Assembly: GCA_963930655.1 (NCBI GenBank)
Contig: OZ005600.1
Span: 8,621,501 to 8,685,500 of the forward strand
Source: Myrica gale
Taxonomy: Eukaryota; Streptophyta; Magnoliopsida; Fagales; Myricaceae
Length of the DNA: 64,000 bases
Reading direction: 5' to 3'
A program made the translations under genes and the position numbers. Shown here in pieces: positions 26,393-39,600 of the stretch (position 1 is the first letter of the stretch; each line of letters starts with the position of its first letter). Under the pieces are notes generated by a model. That model was not told the DNA's origin and searched no databases. It was given only the letters and a program-made list of their open reading frames with translations.

Positions 26393-26681
26393 TGTTTGTT
26401 TGCCCTCTCAATTTTTAACTATAGGGTTTTTTATTTACTAAAATTTTGAAGAATATTTTCAAAATTTTAAAAATTTTTAGAATATTTAAGTTTATTGAAA
26501 TTTGTGAAAAATTTAAAATGTATGTGTAAAAGTTAGAAATTTTGAAGTATGTTTATTTGGTTAGACTTTTTGAGGCCCCAAAAATTTGGTAAAAAAAATC
26601 CCGATATACTTTAAACTTTTCACAAATCCCAATAAACTCCGACATTCAAAAAATTCCCAAAATTTCGGTAAACAAACAACC
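26393..26681. mobile_element. MITE-like inverted-repeat element
   Basis: TGTTTGTTTGCC at the left is mirrored by GGTAAACAAACA at the right. The inner sequence also folds (AAATTTTGAAG; CCCAAAATTTCGG). Confidence 0.6.
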
Positions 26682-27681
26682 ATAATGTCACATTTAAAAG
26701 TTTTTCTTTTTCTTTTTTTAATCATTTCTTTTGTTTTATATTAAATATATTTTACACTTTTTAATTATTAATTATTCTATCTAGTCAATTTACATTTCAA
26801 CTTTTTTTAACAGTATTCACTTTACAATTTGTGAATTTTAAAAAATATATAATTTTTTAATATATGAAATGATAATTTTATCTTCGTAATTTTATTTACA
26901 ATAATCATTTAACGTGAAAAATGATAATTTAAAAAAGTAAAAAATATATTTATACAAACTAACAAAAAAAAAATTAATAGAGGTTCTAAAATGTTTAAAA
27001 TTAAAATTAGGGGTGTAAAATTATTCGGCGTGAAATACACTTTACTTCTCTGTTCCGAAAAACAGAAAGAAAAGGCTGACATTAGTGTGAGCATTCCGAA
27101 TCCCATGCGCATGAGAGCCGTTAGCCCACTTCTTCCTCACACTTGTATAATCACCGGCCTAAAACTTTGCAGGGACCGCGGCTTTATTCTCTTTGTAACC
27201 ACGAAAGGAAAGCGTCACAAGCCAACCCGATCGTTTCGAACGATAATTTTCTCCAAAACACCAGCAATTGTAATCCGAATTCCCAAGCCTCAATCAGACG
27301 CTGACACGCAGCCTCCACAGCACCGCGGCGCCCACATCACAGCTGGATTAATCGGAGCGGTAGAAGAGAAGTCTCAGACGACGACGACGACGAGCGATGA
27401 CAATGAGGAGAGAGGTTTGCAAAAACATTCTCACGTGATTTTCACGTGCTATCTGTCCGTCTCGGGTCATAATGAGAGAGAGAGAGTTACAACAGGGATA
27501 GTTACGTCATTTTACTGAAAGTATAGCTAGCTGTACGAGACTCTTATGCTGTCCCAACCGCGCTATGCCTGTCATAAGTACGCAAGCTGAGCTGTTCCCT
27601 CCTTCGTACAAGAGTACTAGCACAGTAGCACACCATAGAGGGAGGGAGTTGCAGTGCCCTGGCTTTCAGCTTCACAGCGAG

Positions 27682-30600
27682 ATGAAGCTGTCCTACTCTC
27701 TCCTGCTTCAGTTAACGGCAGTCACGCTCTTGTGCTTCGGTACTCTATGTCTCGCGGGCAATGTCACCTACGACCATCGCTCTCTCATCATCAATGGCCA
27801 GCGCGAGCTCCTCATCTCCGCCTCCATTCACTACCCTCGCAGCGTTCCCGCGGTTAGAAATCCCGCACGCTCTTTCCTATTCATCCTTTGGTTGCTCAGA
27901 AAACATGGGCTGAAAAGAAGGGAAAATTTTGATGACTTGATAAGAGAAGCCCAATTCTAAGCTAAACTTTTTAAAATGAGTCCGCTGTGAAGGACATTAG
28001 ATTTCTGGATTATATATGCTTAAGAAAGACCGAATGTTTTTCCTTTGCTTTCTCTCGCATCTAGGCAGCTACTAAATTGCCTGTACATTATATTTGATTG
28101 CTCACTCTCTGTAGCCGCCTCATTTAATTTCAGGTTATTTCTATATTTTCTCTGTGGTTTCCTTGTGGTGGTACCGTTGTTTTGCTATTTCTGATGGAAA
28201 TTAACTCTATATATACGAATTTGGTACGTGGTAGATGTGGCCGGGGTTGGTTCAAACAGCCAAGGAAGGAGGGGTCAATGTGATCGAAACATATGTGTTT
28301 TGGAATGGTCATGAACTATCTCCGGGCAATGTGAGTGAGAAATACATATGTAGGACTTCTTCTGTCTCATAATGCATGATAACCTTTGTTGCCTTTCTTT
28401 CGTGAGTCGGCTCAAAGCATATAGAACTTTTTAAATTGGAAGTTCGTAGCTCTTCAATTTTCTTTGTTGTCCTTACCAATTTCTGAAAGCGAAGGACGCT
28501 CTTTTGGAAAATCATGCCCTCTCTAATACAAAGTGAATAACATTTTAGGAAAATTCCACATGTTTTTACATTTTCCTTATCAATGTTTTCATTGTAAACG
28601 GCCTCATTTATTTGAGACAGAGGCTTCAACTGATAAATATCTAATCATATAGACTTTTCTTGCTTCTTCCTCTCTTGAATTTGAAATCCCAGTACTATTT
28701 TGGGGGCCGATATGATCTCGTCAAGTTTGTGAAGATTGTTCAACAGGCAGGGTTGTATTTGATTCTTCGAATAGGCCCATTTGTTGCAGCAGAATGGAAT
28801 TTCGGGTATGTTATTGAATCCTAGGTTGTACTATTGTTTCTCTGTAAGATTAAATGATTTTAAATATGCTCTCAATGCTTAACTAACCATATGGAGCATG
28901 AAACTTATCATTTGTCATATTCTTTCCAACTTCATTTATTGCTGGGAAATTCCTCAAATACAGTTTTATGATACAGTGGTGTACCTGTTTGGTTGCATTA
29001 TGTGCCTGGCACTGTATTCCGAACCGACAATGAGCCCTTCAAGGTATGGGAATGGGACTGTCATGGCCTGAACTCTAAGAACATTTGCTACTATGATCTC
29101 AAGACCATAGTGTTTAAGTATAAAATGCAATCTGGGCTCTTTCGAACTCATTTCTCTGCTTGGTGGGTTTAGTATTACATGCAGAAGTTTACAACATTCA
29201 CAGTGAACCTGATGAAACAAGAGAAGCTCTTTGCATCACAAGGAGGTCCTATCATTTTGGCTCAGGCAAGTCCAACTTTTAATCCCAAAGTAGTTTTATT
29301 TTAACCATTTCGGATCAATGGAAAAGTAATTTGATGAGATTGTTATGTTCCCTTTTACTTCAGAGTTTGCATTGCTGTTATTATTATTATTATTATTTTT
29401 TGTTTGTACCCCCTATCTCGAGCAAACTGACTGGAGTTTATAAAAGCCAAGTCAATTTTTGAGCTTTGTCTTATCTACTCCGAGAACTCCTGCGTCTATA
29501 TTCAGTGACAATGTGGAAAGTTGTGGGTCTTGAGGCTCTCGAGCCTCAGCCATTCACATTTTAGTTGTATTGGGGTTTGTGCTTGGGGTAAATTTGCAAA
29601 TGGGCTTACAAAAATCACAATTCTATTCTGCTTGCGGCACAAGAAGATGACACTTGCATCAGTACCTGTGGTGCTATTAGTAGGCATACTAGTTTCTGCT
29701 GTATCCATCTTGGATATGCAGAAGATTTTGGCATGGAAAATGCTTTGGAACATACACTGTTACCTTGAAACTCTATGGTAAGTTTGATTTTCCAGCATGT
29801 ACGATTTCATAATCTAATTATCTTTTTGGGCTTTGAAGTTCTTTTAGGGAAATTTGTTGCAATTGTTTGATCAGTTCTTCACACTCATTCGTTGTTCATT
29901 TTGTGTTTTGAACAGTGTAATTGGTACTGATCCTCAATTTCAAAAGTACAATAAAACTGATCTTTTTTTTATTCACTATTGTTTATGCTGACATAAGCTG
30001 CATATAGCCCAGATATGAGATAGATCTTAATGTTTGAAAGGCCAATTATCTTGGCTCTTACAAGTTGGAGGCATCTCTGAGAAATTTCTTTCCAGGAGAA
30101 GGTTACCTTGGTTCTACCCGACTTCTAAGTTCGCATTGTTTCATTAGGATTGAAAGCCATAATATAATGACCATGGCTTCCCTTCCTATGTTATGTTATA
30201 GTTTGTTTTCTAACTCAATTAGACCTTTCAACTGATTGTCATCTCCTTTGACCCTTGGCTTAGCATCGCTACAAAGTTTAGGTTCTGACCTTCGGTATGC
30301 ATAATCACTTTCCACTCCTCTGCTTTGATGTGATTCTAGTGCTTATCTTTCTCATAAAATATCAAGATCATAGTCATATTTTCAGTTTTCTTCTTGCAGA
30401 TAGAAAATGAATATGGATTCTATGAGGGTGCTTATGGAGATGGGGGGAAGCGGTATGCCATGTGGGCTGCTAGCATGGCTGTTTCTCAAAACATAGGTGT
30501 CCCTTGGATAATGTGCCAGCAATGGGATGCTCCTGATACTGTGGTAAGAGTCTTTTTTCTACCTGAAGCAATATTTCTGTACATTTACTATAAGTTTTCT

Positions 30601-33600
30601 GTATGATCCAGATCTTAATACCATGAACTGTAATTAAGTGGGAAATGTATTTTTTTTCTTGCATGTGCAAATACATGCTGTTAGTCATTTTTCTGGCCTT
30701 AGTATGGCTGCTTTGATTTGCTACTTTTGGCTAACGACACATTTCACCATGTGCACTTCAGTTTTCTGAAGTGGAGTATGATTTTATAGCAGTGTCATCC
30801 AATAATGAACATCTTTTAACATTGTGGCTTTTACGCTTTTGCAGGTTCTAGTATACATTTCAGATTTAAATTCAATTTTATTCTCAAGTTATTTGACTGA
30901 ATAAATTTAGTTCTTGTAGCTTCTATTCCATGGACGTCAGTAAAAAACTTCAATTGCCGTCCTCTCACTCTAAATACCCCAGAATGTCACCTGTTTTGAT
31001 TTGATGCCTATACACTCTTTTTCTTCTTCTCATTTACTAACCACTTTAGTAACCTCTCTCTCTCTCTCTCTGAAGTTGGGTACTCAGACATACATGTGCT
31101 CTTACAGATGCTCAAATGCACTTTCCTTGTGTCCATCTTCTTGCCAACATGTTAAATGAATAGTCATAGTTTTCTTAAGTGGTGAACTTTTTTTGGTAGT
31201 TATTTGGGACTTTTGAAAAGTTACAGGACTGCTGTATGCTTACAAATCTTAAGTCTTTTTTGCCAAACCTTTGAGTCTTGATGTACTTACAAATTGGACT
31301 TTCCCTTTGATAATAAATTTGTTTATTATATTCTCTCGGTCGATACCATTCAAACAGAATGTGACATTCAAATTAAAACATGGCCTTTCATGTTTTGTTC
31401 ACAGATTGATACTTGTAACTCCTTCTACTGTGACCAGTTCAAACCTCTTTCTCCCAACAAGCCCAAAATTTGGACTGAAAATTGGCCTGGATGGTAATGT
31501 TGTATTTCCCCTTCAAGCTCTGTATTCTTCTCCTCTTTCTAAGCTGGAATTTGCATTTTAAAGTTGCTTTTCTGATCTCATTGTCTCTATAATGTACCTT
31601 TCATAAATGTTCTATATAGTATAAAGTAAACTTTTGTTTTTTAGGGCCAGTTTGCTTCCAAACTTCTCCTTTGTAAATAACGCATACAAGTGAATCAAAA
31701 TACACAAATGGTCATCTTAATAATAGAAAATTCAACATATGTTCTATTGTAGTTGTATGTGTAAGTGTACTTATACTTGAATATGTTTTTATGCCTTTGT
31801 ATGGACATATTCTTGCAATTGCTTGTACTGCTGTAATAGGTTATTGTAAAGAGGATCCAAAGGTCTCTTTGACCTTCAAAGCCATGTTCATCGTTTTTTC
31901 TAGTAAAGACTCAATTAGAATAGAAGTGCAGGACAGAATTCTTGTCACAGGTTAATTGTTGGGATTGGTGTCAGAAGAATGTCTAAATTATTCCCTCATC
32001 TGTTGCCACTGTGCCTCTTGTGTTTAGTTTTCTGTTGAGTTATATCTTTGGTGTAGTTAGCTAAGGCGAAATGATTTGTATTGTTCTGCCAAATGATTTT
32101 GATCTTTTATGGGGGATTTTCTTGGGTTTAGGTTCCTTAAAGGAACTCATAATGCTATTGAATGCTTCCAGTCTAGCTTGTACAAACATCTTTTCTGTCT
32201 GTAGTTAATTTACGGTTAGCTATTTTCAGGTTTAAAACATTTGGGTCCAGAGATCCTCATCGACCTCCTGAAGATGTTGCTTATTCTGTTGCCCGTTTTT
32301 TCCAGAAAGGTGGTAGCGTGCAAAATTACTACATGGTATTTAACAAATTCGTATTAATGTCACTATTTAAGTGGGTTATTTGGGAATTTCCTCGCCGTAC
32401 CACATCAATCAGCTCCTAGTTATTTCTCTCGTGTATAATAGATTTAGTATATTGTCATGACCATGTATGGTCATAATCTTGTCACTATTTTTTTTTTCAG
32501 TATCATGGTGGGACAAATTTTGGTCGCACTTCAGGTGGACCATTCATTACCACAAGTTATGACTATGATGCACCAATTGATGAATATGGTATGCAATCTA
32601 TATTTCTTGTTCTAATGACCAATGCCTTGTATCTGTGGTATGGAAAAATAGGTGTTGTACTATAGTGAATGCTTGATGTTTCAATACTATTTTGAAGGTT
32701 TCTTATATGGTTTGTAGGATTACCTAGGCTTCCTAAATGGGGACACCTGAAAGAACTTCATCAAGCTATAAAGCTATGTGAGCATGTATTGCTCAGTGGT
32801 GAGCCAATTCATGTGTCCCTTGGTCCTTCCCAAGAGGTAATTTTCTCTCCCTTTAAACTTTGATTGGTGGCAGATTGTTAATGATTTCTTTGTTTTGCTG
32901 GTTGATAATCCAAATTTTTTCAATTTACTTACGTAACATGTTGTTGACTTATTGCTCAAATAGTACAGAAGTGTTAGCATATTTATGTTACTTGAAGCTT
33001 ACATCAGCCTTTGTGGTGTAAGTGCGTTGGGTGCCTTGCATTTAGCTGCTCTCCAACTTTCTACGCTTGGAATTGATGGTTTACCCATGTCATTAACTGT
33101 ATTGTCTAATAGGTCTTGTATTCAATCCTTAACACCCCGCTTATTTTCAGTTTCTGTTTTGGTATTTTGTCTTCGTTTCAGTAATTTGGTTTCATTCTCT
33201 ATTTACTGGTTTAAGCAGATGCAAGATTAAGTAGTATGAGTATTTTGGGCTAAAGTACGTAGGAACGTGTTGATTTACTAGAATAGATATGGATACTATA
33301 TTACGGTCATGAGGTTACACTTCAAGTTAGTCTCGCCTAAACATTGGATAAGCAATTTTTGAGCCAGTGAATTGACTAGCTTCATCGTATTGGTGTTTTT
33401 CATGTGAATAAACGGAATTTTCAAGTAAAAAGTCAATCCCATATAAAGGACCAGTATTGCATAGCAATGAACAGATAAAGATGGCGGGGTTAATCTTGTC
33501 AAAATGGTAGGTTTTCTTTTAACTGCAATATGTAGGTGTGTAGAAATGATCCAGTAAAACTGTGGCTATATAGGACAAATTATGCACCAAGACTTCAAGT

Positions 33601-36600
33601 GATGGCTTTGAGCTAACTTTAACCACACAGCAGATGAGGTCAATTTTAATGATTTTATATGGTTTTAAATACGCATTGAGTTGTACGCTATACCTGTGCT
33701 ATGTAAGTTTGGTCATGAATCTGTGTTTGAGTTGGGCTTCTCCACCTATTAGTTTAAGATTTTGGGCAGTATTAGACTCAGATTTATTTCTTATTTGTTT
33801 TTTTTGGACTTCAGCTTGGCCCATTCTATCATTACGCTTATAAAGTTTTTTTCTTTTGGGGTGACGTTAGAGTGGGGCTGAACTGAAAGTTCCTTCTGTC
33901 ATGAAAATAGATGATTTTCGAGCTGATCCACAATATGTTGCTTCAAATCAATTTATTCGCACTTTCTGGGGAGAATAGTGATGAGTAGAATGTTTCTTCT
34001 TGGTCGGTGCTTTAGTACAATGTTAGAGGATCCAAGTCGAAAGTTCAAGCTAGTGGGGGAAGAGGACCAAAAAGTATGTATACCTATTCTCCCCTCGTCA
34101 AATATATATACCCATTACTAGTTTAAGCTTTTGGGTTGGATGCTCTAACTTGATATCAAAGTCTAATTGTTTGTTCTTAGACTCATTGTGTTACTCCGTT
34201 AGTCTCTGTCCTGGTTTGGGTAAATTATTAGGCATGCTTGTCTTTATTTCAGTTGTTTCATGGGGTCTGTTTGTTATGGTTTTGGTTTTTATTGGGCTTC
34301 GACACGAAAGGGAGTGGTAAGGAATCCAATAATTGTTGGTTGTGTACTTTATTTTAGTTACATGTTGTTGTCTCTCTACTCACTAGCTTAAGCTTTTGGG
34401 TTGGATTCTTGAAAACATATCTGAGGGGATTTAGGGAGATACTCATGTCTATCCTGTTTCATTAAAATATGTCATTTGCAACCATCCCATATATTTTGAG
34501 CTGGAGGGAATATGCAAATTATGGCAATAGGAAGCTGTATTATTCATATTTGAGTTGCCTTTGCCTTCTGAATGCTCAAGCTTCTTTTTATTTGATTCTT
34601 GGTTTTTATGTTCTTTGTCATCATAAATCCATCACAAAACCATTTCCTATTCTCTGTCATATATGATTTTGGACTAGAATGTGCCCATAATCTGTTGTCT
34701 TGCTAGCACACTCAATGAGTGATAATCTACATTGTAGGCCGATGTCTACACTGACTCTTCAGGAGTATGTGCTGCCTTCATTTCTAACATGGATGAAAAA
34801 AATGACAAGACAGTAGAATTTCAGAATGCATCATATCACTTGCCTGCGTGGTCTGTTAGCATTCTGCCCGACTGCAAGAACGTAGTATTTAACACAGCAA
34901 AGGTAACTATTCATGTATTCCTTCATCCCTCCATCCTACCGAACATCTTAGGATCGGATCAATATGATGTCCTAGGAAAGATGAATGCAACGTGATTTCA
35001 AAAATGTTCACTTCAAATTCTGGAGGACTATCAATGTGTAGTAATAACTAAATTGTATCCGGTTATAACATCTATGAGCAACGATTTGCATTTAAGATCA
35101 TAGGCTGGAAAAGTCAGTAGCCCATTAACTTGAATAGCAAACATGGGAGACATTTTATGCACTAGTTGTTGTACTATCCTTGCTTTTGGCATTAATGTGT
35201 CTTACTTTCTCCTCAGTGCTTTGTCTGCATAGGAGTAACAAGTGCACTGAAATGGTATTGGCTTTCTCATAAAGAAGTGATCCAAGACATGGTTTCATAC
35301 ACAAAAATGTTGTCCGTCATTTGTAAATCTGGGTGTTCTGTACATGGTAGGGATGTTTCATAAAGATCTCTCCACATTAAAACCTATTCATAAGTTCATA
35401 ATGGTTTGTTATCATGTTGGTAGTTATTTGGAAATTAACAGCTGGGGAGTAACTGATAATCCACATCAGGTTTCTCTTATGCTTGAAAATCAAACTTTTA
35501 ACAGGTTAGAGCTCAAACCAACATAGTGGAAATGGTACCAGAGGATTTGCAATCATCAGGGGCATCAACAGATAAAGGCGTGAGACCTCTTAGATGGGAA
35601 GTATTTATGGAGAAAGCTGGGATATGGGGAGAAGCGGACTTTACTAGAAATGGCTTTGTAGATCACATCAATACCACAAAAGATACTACTGACTACCTCT
35701 GGTATACAACAAGGTTCGTCTTGCTAAAAACCATTAAATATAAGATTTTGTTTTTGTCTTCAAATGTACTCTAATAGTTTATTTAGAATTGTTAAAGGAT
35801 GAGATACATGCACACACGTATCTTCTCATTGTAGTGTTTATTTTATTTTTATTGCTCCTATGAGGAAAGTAGAAACATCTCATTAGTTAGAAGTTGCATC
35901 TAGGGTTTGGAGAAAGAGATGAAGGGGACAAAGAGAGCAAAACCTCATGGAAAGAGTTAGAGAGCTTTAATTATCTCTATTCACCTACATGTGTTAACGT
36001 CATTAGATACTTAAAAATTACAAAAAGCTTGAAATATTCAAGTGTTATGCTTGCTTAGAATATTCCACCATTATGTTAGTATTATAATCTATTTTGAATA
36101 TTCTGGTGCCATACTACTACTCCCCCTGAAGTTGATGCATAGACATCTCCTCCACCAGGATGTGGAGGAGATCCATCTGTGAGAAAGAGGGAGGGGGGAC
36201 TCCACTGTCCTGGTGGAGGAGATTTCTCCCTGACTGCTGCCGCACCAAGGAGGTGGATCTGCGCACGGGTAGGGGTGGAGGGGACAATGTGTGGGCTTTT
36301 GAAGTTTTTCTTTTTTGAATTGGTCTGGTATATAAATATCTGAGAACTGCTTTTAAGAACTAGGTTGTTTGCCAAGTTTCCAACAGGTTTTATATAGATT
36401 TCGATAAGTTAATAATTGTATTTCTAATTTCTATTCCTGTACCTTCATAAGCTCTATTACTGCACAATGTAGGATAAAATTATCAGAAAAAGATCTCTCA
36501 CTCACTCTCTCTATATATACATAAAAATGCACACATGCATCCACTGAAACACCCCTGCATATACATGGAGCTTTTTATGAACTATAAAATCTGCTTCCCA

Positions 36601-39600
36601 GAAGATAGAAGAAAAACTTCCTTTGCTGGAAAGAAGAACTACGGTGAATGTGCAAGTTTTTGGGGATTACATGTTCAGTATGTTCGGATGCCCTCCCTGG
36701 TGGGAATTTGTCTGAATCTCAAAACAGAGTTAAACATGGGTTCCCTGTGTTTTTACCTAGTGTTTTCTTATGGCTTCACAGAAAAATGCAGGGCTTTTTA
36801 TTGAATTTTTGAACAGTAGTGGATCTCTTCTGCTCGCTTCTATATTTATAAGGTTATGCCGACACAGAATGTAGTAGATATGCACGGTGAATCATGTGTG
36901 CTTTTGAGATGTAGGTGCAGTTAAAACAGGTTTTGAGACCCATTCATTTTTCATGGCAGTATATTTGTTAGTGGAAATGAAGAGTTCTTAAGGAATGGAA
37001 ACCATCCAGTTCTTCTGATTGAATCCAAGGGCCATGCTCTCCATGCTTTTGTGAATCAGAAACTTCAAGGTTAGTAGGCATTTCTTCCGACATCCTATTT
37101 TCAGCAGAACACCTCAATCTGGTCACACAAATGTTAGATGCTGTCTACAAAGTAGAGCAGTATGAAAATTTTGCAATTTCCATCATATGTCCCATCATTT
37201 TACTTTTGTAGTCTCTTCATGCTTGGTGCTGGTTACATATGATTGGTTATATTACACCTCCCTTTACCCAGAAGGAAAACATTACGTTTTGCCTCAAGGC
37301 CTTGGTTCAGGAACTTGCTAGAGAATTTGTTGTAGCACCATGTTCCAAGAAGTGCCCTCGGAAAACCACATATTTACTATAATAGCACCAACAACACCTG
37401 GTCCTAAACGAAGCACAACAGTTTTAAAGCCTATACAAAGATGCAAGACAAGCAGCCATAGGCAAACAGAAAGACGTTACAACCTTGCTTGGACTCTTAA
37501 AATTCTCTTGTTGCCAACTTGCCTAGCCTATAGAAATGGTGAAGGTACCTAGCAATTTCCTGTGAGGTTGGTAATTTTGTTTTGCTATCACAATCTCAAA
37601 TGTGATGCATTGTTTCTCAACTTCATCGAGTGAATTAGGGTGACAGATTCACTTGATAGAGAAGGACACAGTAGTATCTCTGTTTTTACATCCTTCTAGT
37701 ATCCTTTGGGTCCCGGTTTGCTTTAGAAGCTACTATAAATGATGTTAGTGTGCCTAACAATGGTAGTGCATTTCCAGTTAAGTTTTATTTATAATTGTTC
37801 ATGAATGTAGAATAGAGATTCCTTTCAAAGTCGATGTATCATTAGAAATGACAAATAGCATCTTGTTCATATTTATTATCTTCTTGGGTACAAGGCTGCT
37901 TATTTTAATTGCTTATCAAAAAAAAAAAAAGAAGCTGCTTATTATAATCGTAGGTGTTTTGATTCTATGGCAAAAATTTTGCTATCTTTGGACCTGTTTT
38001 TGGAGTAGTGATTGCTTATCTAGTGGACAATTTTCTTCTGTATTTCTACCCTTCTTATTTTGAATATTCTTCTGTTGGTTTCTATTCAAGCATCATTTCC
38101 ACATGCACTCTTGAGTACATATGAAGTTTTTTGGCGAGAAAAAAATTCTTGCTGAGTATTCTTAGTCATGTTTATGCTTGCTGATCTTCAGCTAGCGCAT
38201 CTGGAAATGGCACGCATTCACCCTTCAAAGTCAGGAAACCTATTTCTCTCAAGGCAGGGAAGAATGAAATTGCTCTGTTAAGCATGACTGTTGGTCTACA
38301 AGTAAGTGACTGGTCTTCTGTATGTTTGTTTGTTCCGACTGTAAGACACTAACTTTATAGAGCACAAATCGGGATCAGCTGCTAGATGACCTAATCACAT
38401 TCTGGCTGTAAGATAGTTTCCAGTCACAAAATGCACTTCAGTCTGCTGATCTTCTGTCTAAATATGTAGTTTTGATTTAGCGCCTCTTTCCAAAAGTCAT
38501 GAATTTGGAAAGACTTTATTGCATGTATGGGTATTATTCTAGACATGTAGTTGCGATTCACTATGTAAGTTTCCCCATTGGCCTGTCTAATCTGGCACCA
38601 TCTCATGTTTCAGTGTCACCTTAACCCTCCCTATTCATTAGTAGCTGATTTTTACATAGAAGGTTTTCTTTGCTTTCGTGCATTCGCAAGTAGATTGAGT
38701 TACTTTTTTGTATCGCGCATATTTCTAGGGAGCAAAGAACCCTAGCAGATATTTTCTTTTGATTACTTTACATCTACTTTGGTTCCCAACTATTATTGTA
38801 GGGTTTTGGTAGTACAATAGTTTTGAATATTTTTCTTCACAATTATTTGGGCATCAGGCATTATTTCTACAGCCAGTGATCTTTGATTGTTTCGAAACAA
38901 CATTTATTCCCTTCAGAAGTTAAATTTGATATAAATTAGAAAGCATACTAGAGCCATTGATTATGTGTCAATAACAATGTAGTTACTTTTGTCATTAAAT
39001 TATGGAATGTTACATAGCATTTGTTTGCAACCCTGTATGCTCGGTTCTTTTTGGTGCTAGAAACACCTTATTTTGCTTTTCATCAGAACGCAGGAGCATT
39101 TTATGAATGGGTGGGAGCAGGACCAACAATTGTCAAGATTAAGGGCTTCAATAATGGGACAGTCGACCTCTCATCATATGCATGGACCTACAAGGTGCTT
39201 TTCTTCATTTTCCTAACCAGTTTCTTATAGTATTTTGTAACTTTTCTTCAGCGGGCTGCTGATTTTGATGTAAGGGAACAGTATAGGTTGAACTTGTTCG
39301 TGGTTTCTAATACTCCTCAAGATGTAGATTCTGTATATGCTACTGGACAATTAGTTTAGGTCCTTCGAACTATTCTTATAGCTCTTTTTGTTCTCTAATC
39401 ATCAAAAGGATGTTTTAATAAAGCTAATCATACGGTAAAGGTCATTAGTATAAAACCTTCTATTGTCCCTGTGAGGGTCCAAACCAGCTCAAGTTGAGGA
39501 GTTCAAAGACATAGATGCTTACATCAGGTTGGCCCTTTTTTGTCCAAACTAATTGCAATTAAAGCATTTCCTCCTGAAACCTTAGCAGGACTGAACAATC

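Larger units (their letters stand above)
25410..27681. other. AT-rich spacer and BGAL10 upstream region
   Basis: Contains two more inverted-repeat elements, then from about 27050 a GC-richer stretch that is the likely promoter and leader of the BGAL10-like gene. A 175-codon open frame at 26991-27518 shows no domain and was not accepted. Confidence 0.4.

Noticed and set aside
26991..27518. 175-codon frame upstream of BGAL10
   Set aside because: Composition unlike a protein domain; better explained as promoter and leader DNA.
34108..34410. Repeated phrase AAGCTTTTGGGTTGGAT in BGAL10 intron 10
   Set aside because: A worn fragment of a common dispersed plant retroelement was suspected, but no boundaries or target duplications could be found.
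37340..37552. 70-codon frame in BGAL10 intron 13
   Set aside because: Intronic, no matching exon in the beta-galactosidase family, and its inclusion would break the closed reading phase.
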